Source: CAZXCQ01 sp964639275
GTDB lineage: Bacteria; Desulfobacterota; DSM-4660; Desulfatiglandales; Desulfatiglandaceae
NCBI GenBank assembly: GCA_964639275.1
Contig: CAZXCQ010000186.1
Coordinates: 1 to 13,241 of the forward strand
Direction of reading: 5' to 3'
Length of the DNA: 13,241 bases
Part shown: positions 1-6,527 of the stretch, in pieces
How the letters are laid out: each line of letters opens with the position of its first letter
How positions within the stretch are numbered: the first letter of the stretch is position 1
The notes under the pieces: generated by a model
What the model saw: the letters and a program-made list of their open reading frames with translations, nothing else
What the model was told of the DNA's origin: nothing
Database searches by the model: none
Position numbers and translations under genes: made by a program

Positions 1-71
1 AGGGCCTGCAAGACTTTCTTTTTGGGAAGCAAGTTATGGTTGACAATGATATCAATAATGCTACTATTTAA
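1..71 (+). CDS. C-terminal tail of an unidentified upstream protein (partial)
   Basis: A reading frame entering from the left edge (codons from base 3) encodes 22 residues ending in DNDINNATI and stops at TAA 69-71, two bases before the ATG of the hicA remnant. The tight spacing suggests an operon-like arrangement. The tail is too short to assign to a family. A BREX gene such as brxC would be expected somewhere upstream, but nothing here shows that this is it. The frame could also be non-coding. Confidence 0.3.
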   Translation, partial: GLQDFLFGKQVMVDNDINNATI

Positions 72-73
72 AG

Positions 74-334
74 ATGAGCGAGTTCGATGAGTTAATATCA
101 AGAATGAAGCAGAATCCAAAGCACGCCCGTTTCAAGGATCTGTGCAAGGTTTGTGATCATTTCTTTGGGGAACCCCGTAAAGGTTCTGGCAGCCATCGGG
201 TTTAAAAGACGCCATGGCGTGGAGACCCAAGGATAAATATCCAGAATCATAAAGGAAAGGCAAAGGCATATCAAGTCAAGCAGGTGCTTTTGGCCATTGA
301 GAAACTGGAGGTAGATCAAGATGTTACAAAATGA
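74..334 (+). pseudogene. hicA: hicA-like mRNA interferase toxin gene with an internal stop
   Basis: From ATG 74 the frame encodes a HicA-type toxin start, with a GSGSHRV motif carrying the histidine expected to be catalytic in HicA (about residue 41). It then meets TAA at 203-205. The same frame resumes at once with KTPWRGDPRINIQNHKGKAK and runs to TGA 332-334, exactly the usual C-terminal half of HicA. The full frame is 86 codons plus the final stop, a normal HicA length. A single codon change therefore interrupts an otherwise intact toxin; the stop replaces the residue just after HRV. The end overlaps the hicB start by 14 bases, the normal hicAB layout. Family knowledge: HicA is a small double-stranded-RNA-binding-fold RNase that cleaves mRNA. 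Likely inactive here unless the stop is a sequencing error or is read through. Confidence 0.8.
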
Positions 335-647
335 TCGATATACGTACAGGGTAACATGGTCTGAGGATGATGGGGAGCACGTCGGCTTGTGTGCGGAATT
401 CCCAAGCTTGAGTTGGCTCGCTGCGACGCCTGAGACAGCGCTGAAGGGCATACGGAAACTGGTCGCTGAGATTGTTAAGGATATGGAGGCTAACAAAGAG
501 GTCGTACCCGAACCGATTGCTTGCAAACGCTATAGCGGCAAATTTATGGTCAGGGTGCCGCCTGAAGTCCACAGAAATCTTGCAATTCAGTCCGCCGAAG
601 CCGGAATCAGTTTGAATCGGATTGTAAGTGCGAAACTGAGTCAATAG
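321..647 (+). CDS. hicB: HicB-family antitoxin
   Basis: A protein of 108 residues. Residues 6-60 resemble the partial RNase H-like HicB fold (YTYRVTWSEDDGEHVGLCAEFP, then a long helix). Residues about 72-106 look like a ribbon-helix-helix DNA-binding segment (SGKFMVRVPPEVHRNLA, then AGISLNRIVSAKL). A GGAGG at 307-311 lies 9 bases before ATG 321. It overlaps the end of the interrupted hicA gene by 14 bases. Family knowledge: HicB binds and neutralises HicA and represses its own operon through the RHH domain. With the toxin broken, the antitoxin may survive as a repressor, or as protection against related toxins (inference). Confidence 0.85.
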   Translation: MLQNDRYTYRVTWSEDDGEHVGLCAEFPSLSWLAATPETALKGIRKLVAEIVKDMEANKEVVPEPIACKRYSGKFMVRVPPEVHRNLAIQSAEAGISLNRIVSAKLSQ

Positions 648-669
648 CAGGAAAACTGTGAGAATATTT

Positions 670-697
670 ATTCGTGCTATTCGTGTGATTCGTGGTT
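670..697 (+). repeat. Boundary repeat, three ATTCGTGNN units, forward
   Basis: Three 9-bp units of ATTCGTGNN ending in CGTGGTT. The repeat ends 18 bases before the chosen ATG of the next gene (716). It is one of five full 28-bp forward copies in the window. Confidence 0.9.
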
Positions 698-715
698 GAA
701 AATGGAGGTTTTTTT

Positions 716-1108
716 ATGTTGATGCCGGATCAGTTCAGGGTGAATGAGGCGTGGATCGCCGTGCGGATCAATGAAGAATTTCTGTTCGTGGGCGATGAGC
801 CTTACGATATCTATGTTCTGATGGATGCTGCCAGCGCGTATGTGCTGGGGCACGTCCTGTCAAAGGTGGTGGATGAAGCGCCACAGGAAAAGGATATCGA
901 GGATCTTTTTCAAACGGCATGGGCCTCAAAAAATGAATGGGCTGAAAGACTCATTGTTCCGGAGGATTCTGTCGCAGAAAAGGCATTCAGAAAGATAGCA
1001 GAGGATAGAGGCCTGGATGTGGAAACAGTTGCGTTGTCTGATTTGGAGGCAATTGTGGGGGACCTGAAGGAATTGTTCGCTTCAGATTTCATGGGACGCG
1101 GTGCATGA
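716..1108 (+). CDS. Conserved hypothetical protein, possible degenerate RNase H/integrase-like fold
   Basis: A 130-residue acidic protein. ATG 716 is chosen because GGAGG at 704-708 sits 7 bases upstream; the GTG at 692 would lie inside the boundary repeat. The first half reads as beta strands (AWIAVRINEEFLFV; YDIYVLMDAASAYVLGHVL). The second half alternates helices and strands (WAERLIVPEDS, then FRKIAEDRGLDVETV). The order, a D-A-A-S strand, a helix, an L-I-x-P-x-D-S strand and a helix with GL, resembles the core of transposase and integrase catalytic domains, but a full D,D,E triad is not evident. It has no signal peptide or membrane segment. I do not recognise a named family with confidence. 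It is framed by boundary repeats at 670-697 and 1113-1140, so it looks like a self-contained gene cassette. Confidence 0.8.
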   Translation: MLMPDQFRVNEAWIAVRINEEFLFVGDEPYDIYVLMDAASAYVLGHVLSKVVDEAPQEKDIEDLFQTAWASKNEWAERLIVPEDSVAEKAFRKIAEDRGLDVETVALSDLEAIVGDLKELFASDFMGRGA

Positions 1109-1112
1109 CAGA

Positions 1113-1140
1113 AACCACGAATTGCACAAACGACACGAAT
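1113..1140 (-). repeat. Boundary repeat, reverse orientation
   Basis: Reverse complement of the ATTCGTGNN array (AACCACGAAT first, then two degenerate units), starting 4 bases after the stop codon at 1106-1108. The middle unit has drifted (CACAAAC). Confidence 0.8.
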
Positions 1141-1285
1141 GATGAAAGCAGTATGATGTGGAGGAAGGTTGGAGTGGGCTCGTTCAAGAATAGGGAGCAA
1201 CGCCTGGTGTCCAGGAAAAGGCGACCACATAAACGGCGAGGGGCTAGCTCAAATGGGCCAACGGCTTAGCGGCTCGTTAAGAAAA

Positions 1286-1308
1286 TGACATCGCAAAATG
1301 CGATGTCA
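1286..1308. other. Perfect 10-bp hairpin, possible - strand terminator or operator
   Basis: TGACATCGCA at 1286-1295 pairs perfectly with TGCGATGTCA at 1299-1308 around a 3-base loop. It lies in the 279-base space between two genes. There is no T-run after it on the + strand. On the - strand the stem is followed by TTTTC, so a weak - strand terminator is possible. An operator or RNA structure for the downstream pair is equally possible. Confidence 0.45.
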
Positions 1309-1351
1309 AGAACCTGAAAAATTCCCTCAGCACGTTCCATAAAACCATATC

Positions 1352-1370
1352 ATTCGTGTTAGTTATGGTC
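1352..1370 (+). repeat. Degenerate two-unit boundary repeat, forward
   Basis: ATTCGTGTT followed by AGTTATGGTC matches the last two units of the forward boundary repeat with substitutions. It ends 17 bases before ATG 1388. With the reverse copy at 1113-1140 it brackets a roughly 210-base spacer that contains the hairpin at 1286-1308 and no convincing ORF. Confidence 0.6.
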
Positions 1371-1387
1371 AGGAAGGAGGATACGAT

Positions 1388-1849
1388 ATGCAGATGAGTG
1401 AAGAAAATGGACTGCACGCGTTTCTGCGGTCAAAGGCGGCAGAATCACAAGAACCGGCAGAGGATATCGACTGGCAAGCTCGCAAGGAGAAATGGCTTTC
1501 CTCTTTGAAAGAGCTTTATGACCTGATCAGGTCCTGGCTCCAGCCTCTCGAAGAAGATGGCACATTGAGATATTCTATCACTCAGATGACCCTTCAAGAA
1601 GATTACCTGGGGCCCTATCCTGTCGATGTTCTCTCCCTTCACATCGCTAAGCAGAGGATTGAGTTTTGTCCCAAAGGAACCCTTATTGTTGGCGCCCAAG
1701 GAAGAGTCGATGTTCGGGGGCCGAAGGCAGTCCGCACACTCGTTTTGAGCAATGGGCAGTGGTCTGTGGTGGAGCGCAGCCCCCGCTTAAGAATGCTCCC
1801 ATTCAACGAGGATTCATTTCAGGATATGCTCCAGGAGGTCATGGAATGA
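1388..1849 (+). CDS. Hypothetical protein, first gene of a two-gene unit with a HEPN-like protein
   Basis: 153 residues, preceded by a strong GGAGG at 1376-1380. Residues about 28-55 form a helix-rich stretch (WQARKEKWLSSLKELYDLI). Residues about 60-130 look like beta strands, including RIEFCPKGTLIVGAQGRVDV. The C-terminus is a short acidic helix (FQDMLQEVME). I recognise no catalytic motif, signal peptide or membrane segment. The stop overlaps the next start as ATGA, so the two proteins are probably made together and may interact. By analogy with other HEPN pairs, this one could be the antitoxin or sensor partner; that is inference. Confidence 0.85.
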   Translation: MQMSEENGLHAFLRSKAAESQEPAEDIDWQARKEKWLSSLKELYDLIRSWLQPLEEDGTLRYSITQMTLQEDYLGPYPVDVLSLHIAKQRIEFCPKGTLIVGAQGRVDVRGPKAVRTLVLSNGQWSVVERSPRLRMLPFNEDSFQDMLQEVME

Positions 1850-2415
1850 TCCCCGGCATCCCAATAAGCTCTGAGCAGATCTCGGTGGAAGATGTATGGG
1901 CTCATTATGAGAACATTCGTGACACTGTAGTGCGCGATTTTGCAGCGGCTAAGGAAGAACTGATTGGCAAGAGAGGTCTCAAGGATGAACGGCTGTTCGG
2001 TATGAGTCGCAAAGAGTTGGATTCTTATTTTGAGGACATACTTCAAGAAATCGATGTACAGGCATCCCTGTTTATACTTGCAGCAACCGAGGCGACAATC
2101 CGAGTCGACTTTCTTTCCAGGGTTTATGAGAGAAAAAAAGACGCCGTCAGCAGGGGCTTTCGACAGATTTATGTATCTCGATGTGATCACAACAAAGTAA
2201 AGGTACGTTTTGAGGAGGACATCCTTGACACATGGTCCGAGCATAGCCCCGAAACCAAGTCCGAGATCAGCAGGCTAAAAGGAGCGATGAGATACCGCCA
2301 TTGGCTTGCGCATGGGAGATACTGGGTGCCGAAAGTCGGCCAGAGATATGATCCAGTAGGACTTATCCAATTGATCACGAGCCTATTTGATAAGATGGCC
2401 CTAACCAACACATAA
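1846..2415 (+). CDS. HEPN-like protein with R-x4-H motif, putative ribonuclease
   Basis: 189 residues from ATG 1846, which overlaps the preceding stop by 4 bases and has GGAGG at 1834-1838. The frame stays open upstream to 1666, but that stretch runs through the previous gene in another frame and is rejected. The protein is largely helical. Residues 148-160 contain RYRHWLAHGRYW, with R151-x4-H156 matching the R-x4-6-H catalytic signature of HEPN ribonucleases. An earlier helix (ATEATIRVDFLSRVYERKK, about 80-98) carries conserved-looking acidic and basic residues. Family knowledge: HEPN proteins with this motif often cleave RNA in toxin-antitoxin, abortive infection or CRISPR-associated systems. 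Activity and the target here are inferred. The gene sits directly upstream of pglX. Confidence 0.8.
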   Translation: MIPGIPISSEQISVEDVWAHYENIRDTVVRDFAAAKEELIGKRGLKDERLFGMSRKELDSYFEDILQEIDVQASLFILAATEATIRVDFLSRVYERKKDAVSRGFRQIYVSRCDHNKVKVRFEEDILDTWSEHSPETKSEISRLKGAMRYRHWLAHGRYWVPKVGQRYDPVGLIQLITSLFDKMALTNT

Positions 2416-2429
2416 AGCAGATTGAAAAT

Positions 2430-2457
2430 ATTCGTGCCATCCGTGTTATTCGTGGTT
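2430..2457 (+). repeat. Boundary repeat, forward, upstream of pglX
   Basis: Three units (the middle one changed to ATCCGTGTT) ending in CGTGGTT at 2457, only 7 bases before the pglX ATG at 2465. No purine-rich Shine-Dalgarno sequence fits between them. Confidence 0.9.
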
Positions 2458-2464
2458 GAACAAA

Positions 2465-5400
2465 ATGAATCGGAATAGGTTGAAAGCATATGCACCCAGG
2501 GCACGCCGGGATTTTATCAAGGCGGTGACGGATCAGGCGGCGGTTTATGGGCTCACTAAAAAAGGGATTGAGCCTGTTGTCGCGCAGGGGGACGTCGGGC
2601 TTATTGGAGGGGAACCCTTTCCCAGGGAGGTGGTGGAAAAGCGAAAGCGGTTAGTGGAGCGGATCGAGCGGGAGGGGTTCGAACAGGTCATGGAGGCCAT
2701 GGCCTATACGTGGTTCAATCGGTTTGTGGCCATACGGTTCATGGAGGTACATGGTTATCTGGATCATGGATATCGAGTATTATCCACCACCCCGGTTGAA
2801 CACCCCCATGTACCATCTCCCGGAGCTACAGGGCAGGCTAAGAGGGACCCTAGTGAAATCCGCTATGCTGAGACTTCGTCTATTTCACGGGGTAAACCCG
2901 GTTCAACGGGGCGAGCGAATAGCACAAATAGCACGAATGAAAAAAATGCGGGGCTTCCGGAGATTGTGGGGTATGCGGAGCATGTGGACCTGCCGGGGGT
3001 GGATCGGGAGCGGGTGGTTGAGCTGAAGCTGGCAGGGAATCAGGATGAGGAATTGTACCGGATGCTGCTGGTGGGGCAGTGCAATGCTCTGCATAAGGCC
3101 ATGCCGTTTTTGTTTGAGCGGATCGGGGATGCCACTGAACTGCTGCTTCCGGAGAACCTGCTTCATTCGGATTCGCTGATTCGAAGGATGGTGAACGAGG
3201 TTCCCGAGGAGGAATGGCAAGACGTTGAGATTATAGGGTGGCTCTACCAGTTTTATATCTCGGAGAAGAAGGACCAAGTGATCGGCAAGGTGGTCAAGAG
3301 CGAAGACATCCCAGCGGCCACGCAGTTGTTTACGCCTAACTGGATTGTCAAATACATGGTGCAGAATACGCTTGGCAGGCAATGGTTGGCCACCTATCCC
3401 GAGTCACTGATCAAAAACCGAATGGAGTATTACATCGAGCCAGCTGAACAGACACCCGAGGTGGAAGCGCAGCTTAAGGCGATCACGCCGCAAAGTCTGA
3501 ATCCTGAGGAGATGACCCTGCTGGATCCGGCGTGCGGATCGGGTCATATTTTGGTGGAAGCCTATGATCTGTTTAAGGCGATATATCAGGAGAGAGGGTA
3601 CAGGGCAAAGGATATCCCGCGGTTGATCCTGGAAAAAAATCTGTATGGACTGGATATCGATGATCGGGCGGCGCAGCTGGCGGCGTTCGCATTGATGATG
3701 AAGGCCCGGGAAGATGATGGAAGGATCTTTGAAAACGGCACCTGCCCCCACGTGCTGGCCATGCAGGAAACCAACGGCATGGATGCAGAAAAAATTACTG
3801 AGTCGATCAATACACCGATCGTGAAAGGTGATCTCCCGCCCCCCGAGACGCTTTTCCAGGAGATGGATGAGGCTCGCACTCCGCTGTTCAGCCGGGAAAA
3901 TCTTTCGGTGAAAGGAGAGATTTCCCAGGGTGATGTGGACCAACTGATTCAACTATTTGAGCACAGCAAGACGCTTGGATCGTTGATTCGTGTGCCGGAG
4001 GATCTGCACGAGAAGCTGGTTGACATTGCAGAACGGGTTGAGGATGTGCTCGAGTATGGGGAGATGTTTGGTAAAGCAGCGGCTGGCGAATTGCGGCCCA
4101 TTGTTGGGCAGGCTGGGATTTTGCTAAGTAAGTATATGTCGGTAGTTTCCAATCCGCCCTATATGGGATCTCACGGAATGAACCCCCTGTTGAAGAGTTA
4201 TGCGCGAAAGGGATACGGATCGGAGCGGAGTGATCTGTATGCCATGTTTATCAGGCGCATGACAGAGCTTGCGACAACCCATGGTCAGGTTGGGATAATG
4301 ACTCCCTTCACCTGGATGTTTCTTTCTTCTTATGAATCTCTGCGAACATGGCTCTTGAAAGAAAAGGCGATCTTGAGCCTGATCCATCCGGAATATCACT
4401 CATTTTTCGAGTCAGCCTATGTTCCCATATGTACATTCGTGTTAGCCAATTCACAAATTTCACCAAAGGCTGATTTCATTCGACTATGTGACTTCTACGG
4501 AGAGGAAATACAGCAGCAGAAGGCACTTGAAGCCGTAAGAAACTCTGGATGTGGATGGCGATATACCGTGAGGACCACTGACTTCACAAAGATACCAGGG
4601 ACACCGTTAGTGTATTGGATAGGGAAAAATACACTTGACGTGTTCAACCAGTCAGCACTTATAAGTTATGTAGCCGATGCCAAACAGGGTCTGGCAACTG
4701 CCAACAACGCTAGGTTTTTGCGTCGTTGGTTTGAGGTGGATTTTAACAGGATTGGCTTTAATATCGGCAACAGACGCGATGCTATGATCTCGGCCAAGAA
4801 GTGGTTCCCCTATAACAAAGGGGGTGAATTTAGGAGGTGGTACGGGAATAACGAATTCGTTGTCAATTGGGAGAATGACGGTAAAGAAATCAAAGAGTTC
4901 AAGCCACATGCAGTGATCAGAAACCCAGATTACTACTTTAGGGAGGCAATAAGCTGGTCTGATGTAACAGCATCCAGCAATGCCTTTCGCCACTACGATG
5001 AGGGTTTCATCTTCGATGCATGTGCTCACTCGGCCTTCATAGCTGACCAATCGATTCGACTTCACTTGCTAAGTTATTTGAATAGCTCCTTGGTGTGCGA
5101 ATTAGCGAAACTCCTTAATCCAACGATGCATTTCCACGTTGGTTACTTCAATAAACTGCCACTGCCGGCGGGCTTGAAGGATCTTCCTGTGAACTTGATT
5201 GCCAAAAAGGCGTTGGAACTCTCACGGCGTGATTGGGATTTACGAGAGGTTTCGTGGGGTTTTCGGAAGCATCCGTTGCTTCGAAATTCCCTTGGCAGTG
5301 CCCTTCCCTCTTCATTTGATGATTGGGAACACAACGCCAATGCGGCACGCGAAGTGATGAAACAATTGGAGGAAGAAAATAACCGCCAATTTATTGATTT

Positions 5401-6367
5401 CTACCACCTCAATGATGATGTCTCACCGTCAGTAACCGAAGAAGAGATAATGCTTTTCAGACCAGACAGGGAAGAGGATATCCGGACACTAATCTCTTAC
5501 ACGATTGGTTGCATGATGGGCCGGTACAGTCTGGATGTCCCCGGGCTTATCTATGCCCACAGCGGAAACGCCCAATTCTGGGAAATCTACCATGACAAGC
5601 ACAACCAACTGCATCCATCTCAGGACCATTCATTCAATTCAACTGATTCGCCTGCCCCGTTGAACCGGGTTTACCCCGTGCAATTCGTCCACGACAGCAA
5701 AGCGCATTTCACTGGGGTTCCCTCCGAGGGTCTTCACCTGGGGTGGTTGACCTTCCCTCCGGATGCGGACGGCATCATTCCCATAACCGACATGGACTGG
5801 TTTCCGGACGATGCCGCCAACCGTTTCTTCCACTTCATCTCTGTGGTCTGGCCCGAAGAGCACCTCGAAGAAAACCTCGCATTCGTTTCCGAGAGTTTAG
5901 GTCCCAAACGGGGTGAATCCCCCCGCGAGACCATCCGGCGGTACATGGCCACGGGATTTTTCAAGCATCATTTGAGGTTGTATAAGAAGCGGCCCATCTA
6001 CTGGCTCTTTACCAGCGGCAAGCTCCGGGCCTTTCAATGCCTGGTCTATCTCCATCGATACAACGAGGGGACCCTCTCCCGCATGCGCACCGAATACGTG
6101 ATCCCTCTGCAGGGCAAATTTGCGGCACGGATCGAGCAGTTGTCCGGGGACATGGATGCCGCCACCTCCACGGCCCACCGTAAAAAACTGGAAAGGGAGA
6201 GGGATAAACTGGTGAAACAGAAGGCCGAGCTTCAGGCGTTTGATGAAAAGCTCAGACACTATGCGGACATGCGGATTGCGCTGGATCTGGATGATGGGGT
6301 GAAGGTCAACTACGGTAAGTTCGAAGATTTATTGGCGGAGGTAAACGCCATAACCGGCAAGAAGTGA
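2465..6367 (+). CDS. pglX: BREX type 1 adenine-specific DNA methyltransferase PglX (BrxX)
   Basis: 1,300 residues. The start MNRNRLKAYAPRARRDFIKA is the typical PglX N-terminus, so ATG 2465 is preferred over TTG 2456. SAM-binding motif I DPACGSGH is at 354-361 and the catalytic N6-adenine motif NPPY at 563-566. A variable, AT-richer region (about residues 620-960) is the likely target-recognition part. The C-terminus has a basic coiled-coil stretch (RKKLERERDKLVKQKAEL) and ends NYGKFEDLLAEVNAITGKK, also typical. Role: methylates a non-palindromic host motif to mark self and is needed for BREX defence. The protein is longer than usual for the family because two repeat-derived segments are inserted in frame, at about residues 107-163 and 1046-1097; the adjoining sequence is otherwise conserved. 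No frameshift is seen. It is followed directly by a MITE-like element beginning in the stop codon. Confidence 0.97.
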   Translation: MNRNRLKAYAPRARRDFIKAVTDQAAVYGLTKKGIEPVVAQGDVGLIGGEPFPREVVEKRKRLVERIEREGFEQVMEAMAYTWFNRFVAIRFMEVHGYLDHGYRVLSTTPVEHPHVPSPGATGQAKRDPSEIRYAETSSISRGKPGSTGRANSTNSTNEKNAGLPEIVGYAEHVDLPGVDRERVVELKLAGNQDEELYRMLLVGQCNALHKAMPFLFERIGDATELLLPENLLHSDSLIRRMVNEVPEEEWQDVEIIGWLYQFYISEKKDQVIGKVVKSEDIPAATQLFTPNWIVKYMVQNTLGRQWLATYPESLIKNRMEYYIEPAEQTPEVEAQLKAITPQSLNPEEMTLLDPACGSGHILVEAYDLFKAIYQERGYRAKDIPRLILEKNLYGLDIDDRAAQLAAFALMMKAREDDGRIFENGTCPHVLAMQETNGMDAEKITESINTPIVKGDLPPPETLFQEMDEARTPLFSRENLSVKGEISQGDVDQLIQLFEHSKTLGSLIRVPEDLHEKLVDIAERVEDVLEYGEMFGKAAAGELRPIVGQAGILLSKYMSVVSNPPYMGSHGMNPLLKSYARKGYGSERSDLYAMFIRRMTELATTHGQVGIMTPFTWMFLSSYESLRTWLLKEKAILSLIHPEYHSFFESAYVPICTFVLANSQISPKADFIRLCDFYGEEIQQQKALEAVRNSGCGWRYTVRTTDFTKIPGTPLVYWIGKNTLDVFNQSALISYVADAKQGLATANNARFLRRWFEVDFNRIGFNIGNRRDAMISAKKWFPYNKGGEFRRWYGNNEFVVNWENDGKEIKEFKPHAVIRNPDYYFREAISWSDVTASSNAFRHYDEGFIFDACAHSAFIADQSIRLHLLSYLNSSLVCELAKLLNPTMHFHVGYFNKLPLPAGLKDLPVNLIAKKALELSRRDWDLREVSWGFRKHPLLRNSLGSALPSSFDDWEHNANAAREVMKQLEEENNRQFIDFYHLNDDVSPSVTEEEIMLFRPDREEDIRTLISYTIGCMMGRYSLDVPGLIYAHSGNAQFWEIYHDKHNQLHPSQDHSFNSTDSPAPLNRVYPVQFVHDSKAHFTGVPSEGLHLGWLTFPPDADGIIPITDMDWFPDDAANRFFHFISVVWPEEHLEENLAFVSESLGPKRGESPRETIRRYMATGFFKHHLRLYKKRPIYWLFTSGKLRAFQCLVYLHRYNEGTLSRMRTEYVIPLQGKFAARIEQLSGDMDAATSTAHRKKLERERDKLVKQKAELQAFDEKLRHYADMRIALDLDDGVKVNYGKFEDLLAEVNAITGKK
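2792..2943 (+). repeat. Dispersed repeat inserted in frame in pglX, copy 1
   Basis: This segment separates the conserved PglX stretches GYLDHGYRVLS and LPEIVGYAEHVDLPG, which I expect to be nearly adjacent in relatives. It contains the 27-bp core at 2886-2912, identical to the reverse complement of 5654-5680, and about 80 further bases upstream of the core that align with copy 2. It ends in degenerate 9-bp boundary-repeat units (AGCACAAAT, AGCACGAAT) at 2917-2938, encoding N-S-T-N-S-T-N. The reading frame is kept throughout. Edges are approximate. Confidence 0.8.
5627..5752 (-). repeat. Dispersed repeat inserted in frame in pglX, copy 2 (inverted)
   Basis: This lies between YAHSGN and FPPDADGIIPITDMDWFPDD of PglX, again stretches expected to be close together. 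Core 5654-5680 is the exact reverse complement of 2886-2912. Read on the - strand, the homology continues past the core (AGTGAAATGCGCTTTGCTG at about 5696-5714, against AGTGAAATCCGCTATGCTG in copy 1) to about 5752, with one 17-base gap. The other side has weak remnants of the 9-bp units. The frame is open although the orientation is opposite to copy 1. Confidence 0.8.
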
Positions 6368-6513
6368 ACCACGAATCACACGAATATCACGAATAGAAAG
6401 GCTGTAAGAAGGGATAAGGTTAGGGTAAGATGCTGGGTTGTCGTGGTGTGAGACCTGTTCTCGCCGTTTGTAACTCCAAAAGATGATTTGTGCTATTCGT
6501 GCAATTCGTGGTC
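6367..6513. mobile_element. MITE-like element A, 147 bp, 28-bp terminal inverted repeats
   Basis: The left end 6367-6394 is a reverse boundary repeat and the right end 6486-6513 a forward one; they match at 23 of 28 positions as inverted repeats. The first base is the last base of the pglX stop codon. The interior aligns with element B at 6903-7050, most clearly near the right end (CTGTTCTCGCCGTTTGTAAC against CTGTTCCTGACGTTCATAAC). There is no coding potential, and no clear target duplication was found. In mRNA the ends could pair into a long hairpin between pglX and the next gene. Confidence 0.75.
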
Positions 6514-6527
6514 GAAAAGGTGGCTTT

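Noticed and set aside
40..67. Promoter-like TTGACA (40-45) and TACTAT (62-67), 16-base spacing
   Set aside because: The -10 match is weak, the start codon would be only 6 bases further, and the stretch seems to lie in the end of an upstream gene.
1225..1285. tRNA-like GC-rich stretch
   Set aside because: No cloverleaf, anticodon stem or T-loop consensus could be formed.
1666..1845. N-terminal extension of the HEPN-like gene
   Set aside because: It overlaps the 1388-1849 gene in another frame and reads as low-quality protein; ATG 1846 has a good ribosome binding site and ATGA coupling.
2724..3026. Alternative + strand frame of 100 residues inside pglX
   Set aside because: The pglX frame is continuous and family-like on both sides; this frame only reads the inserted repeat in another phase.
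6483..6527. Upstream ATG adding MICAIRAIRG to the GxxExxY protein
   Set aside because: These residues are a translation of the boundary repeat; ATG 6528 with AAAGGTGG upstream fits the family start.
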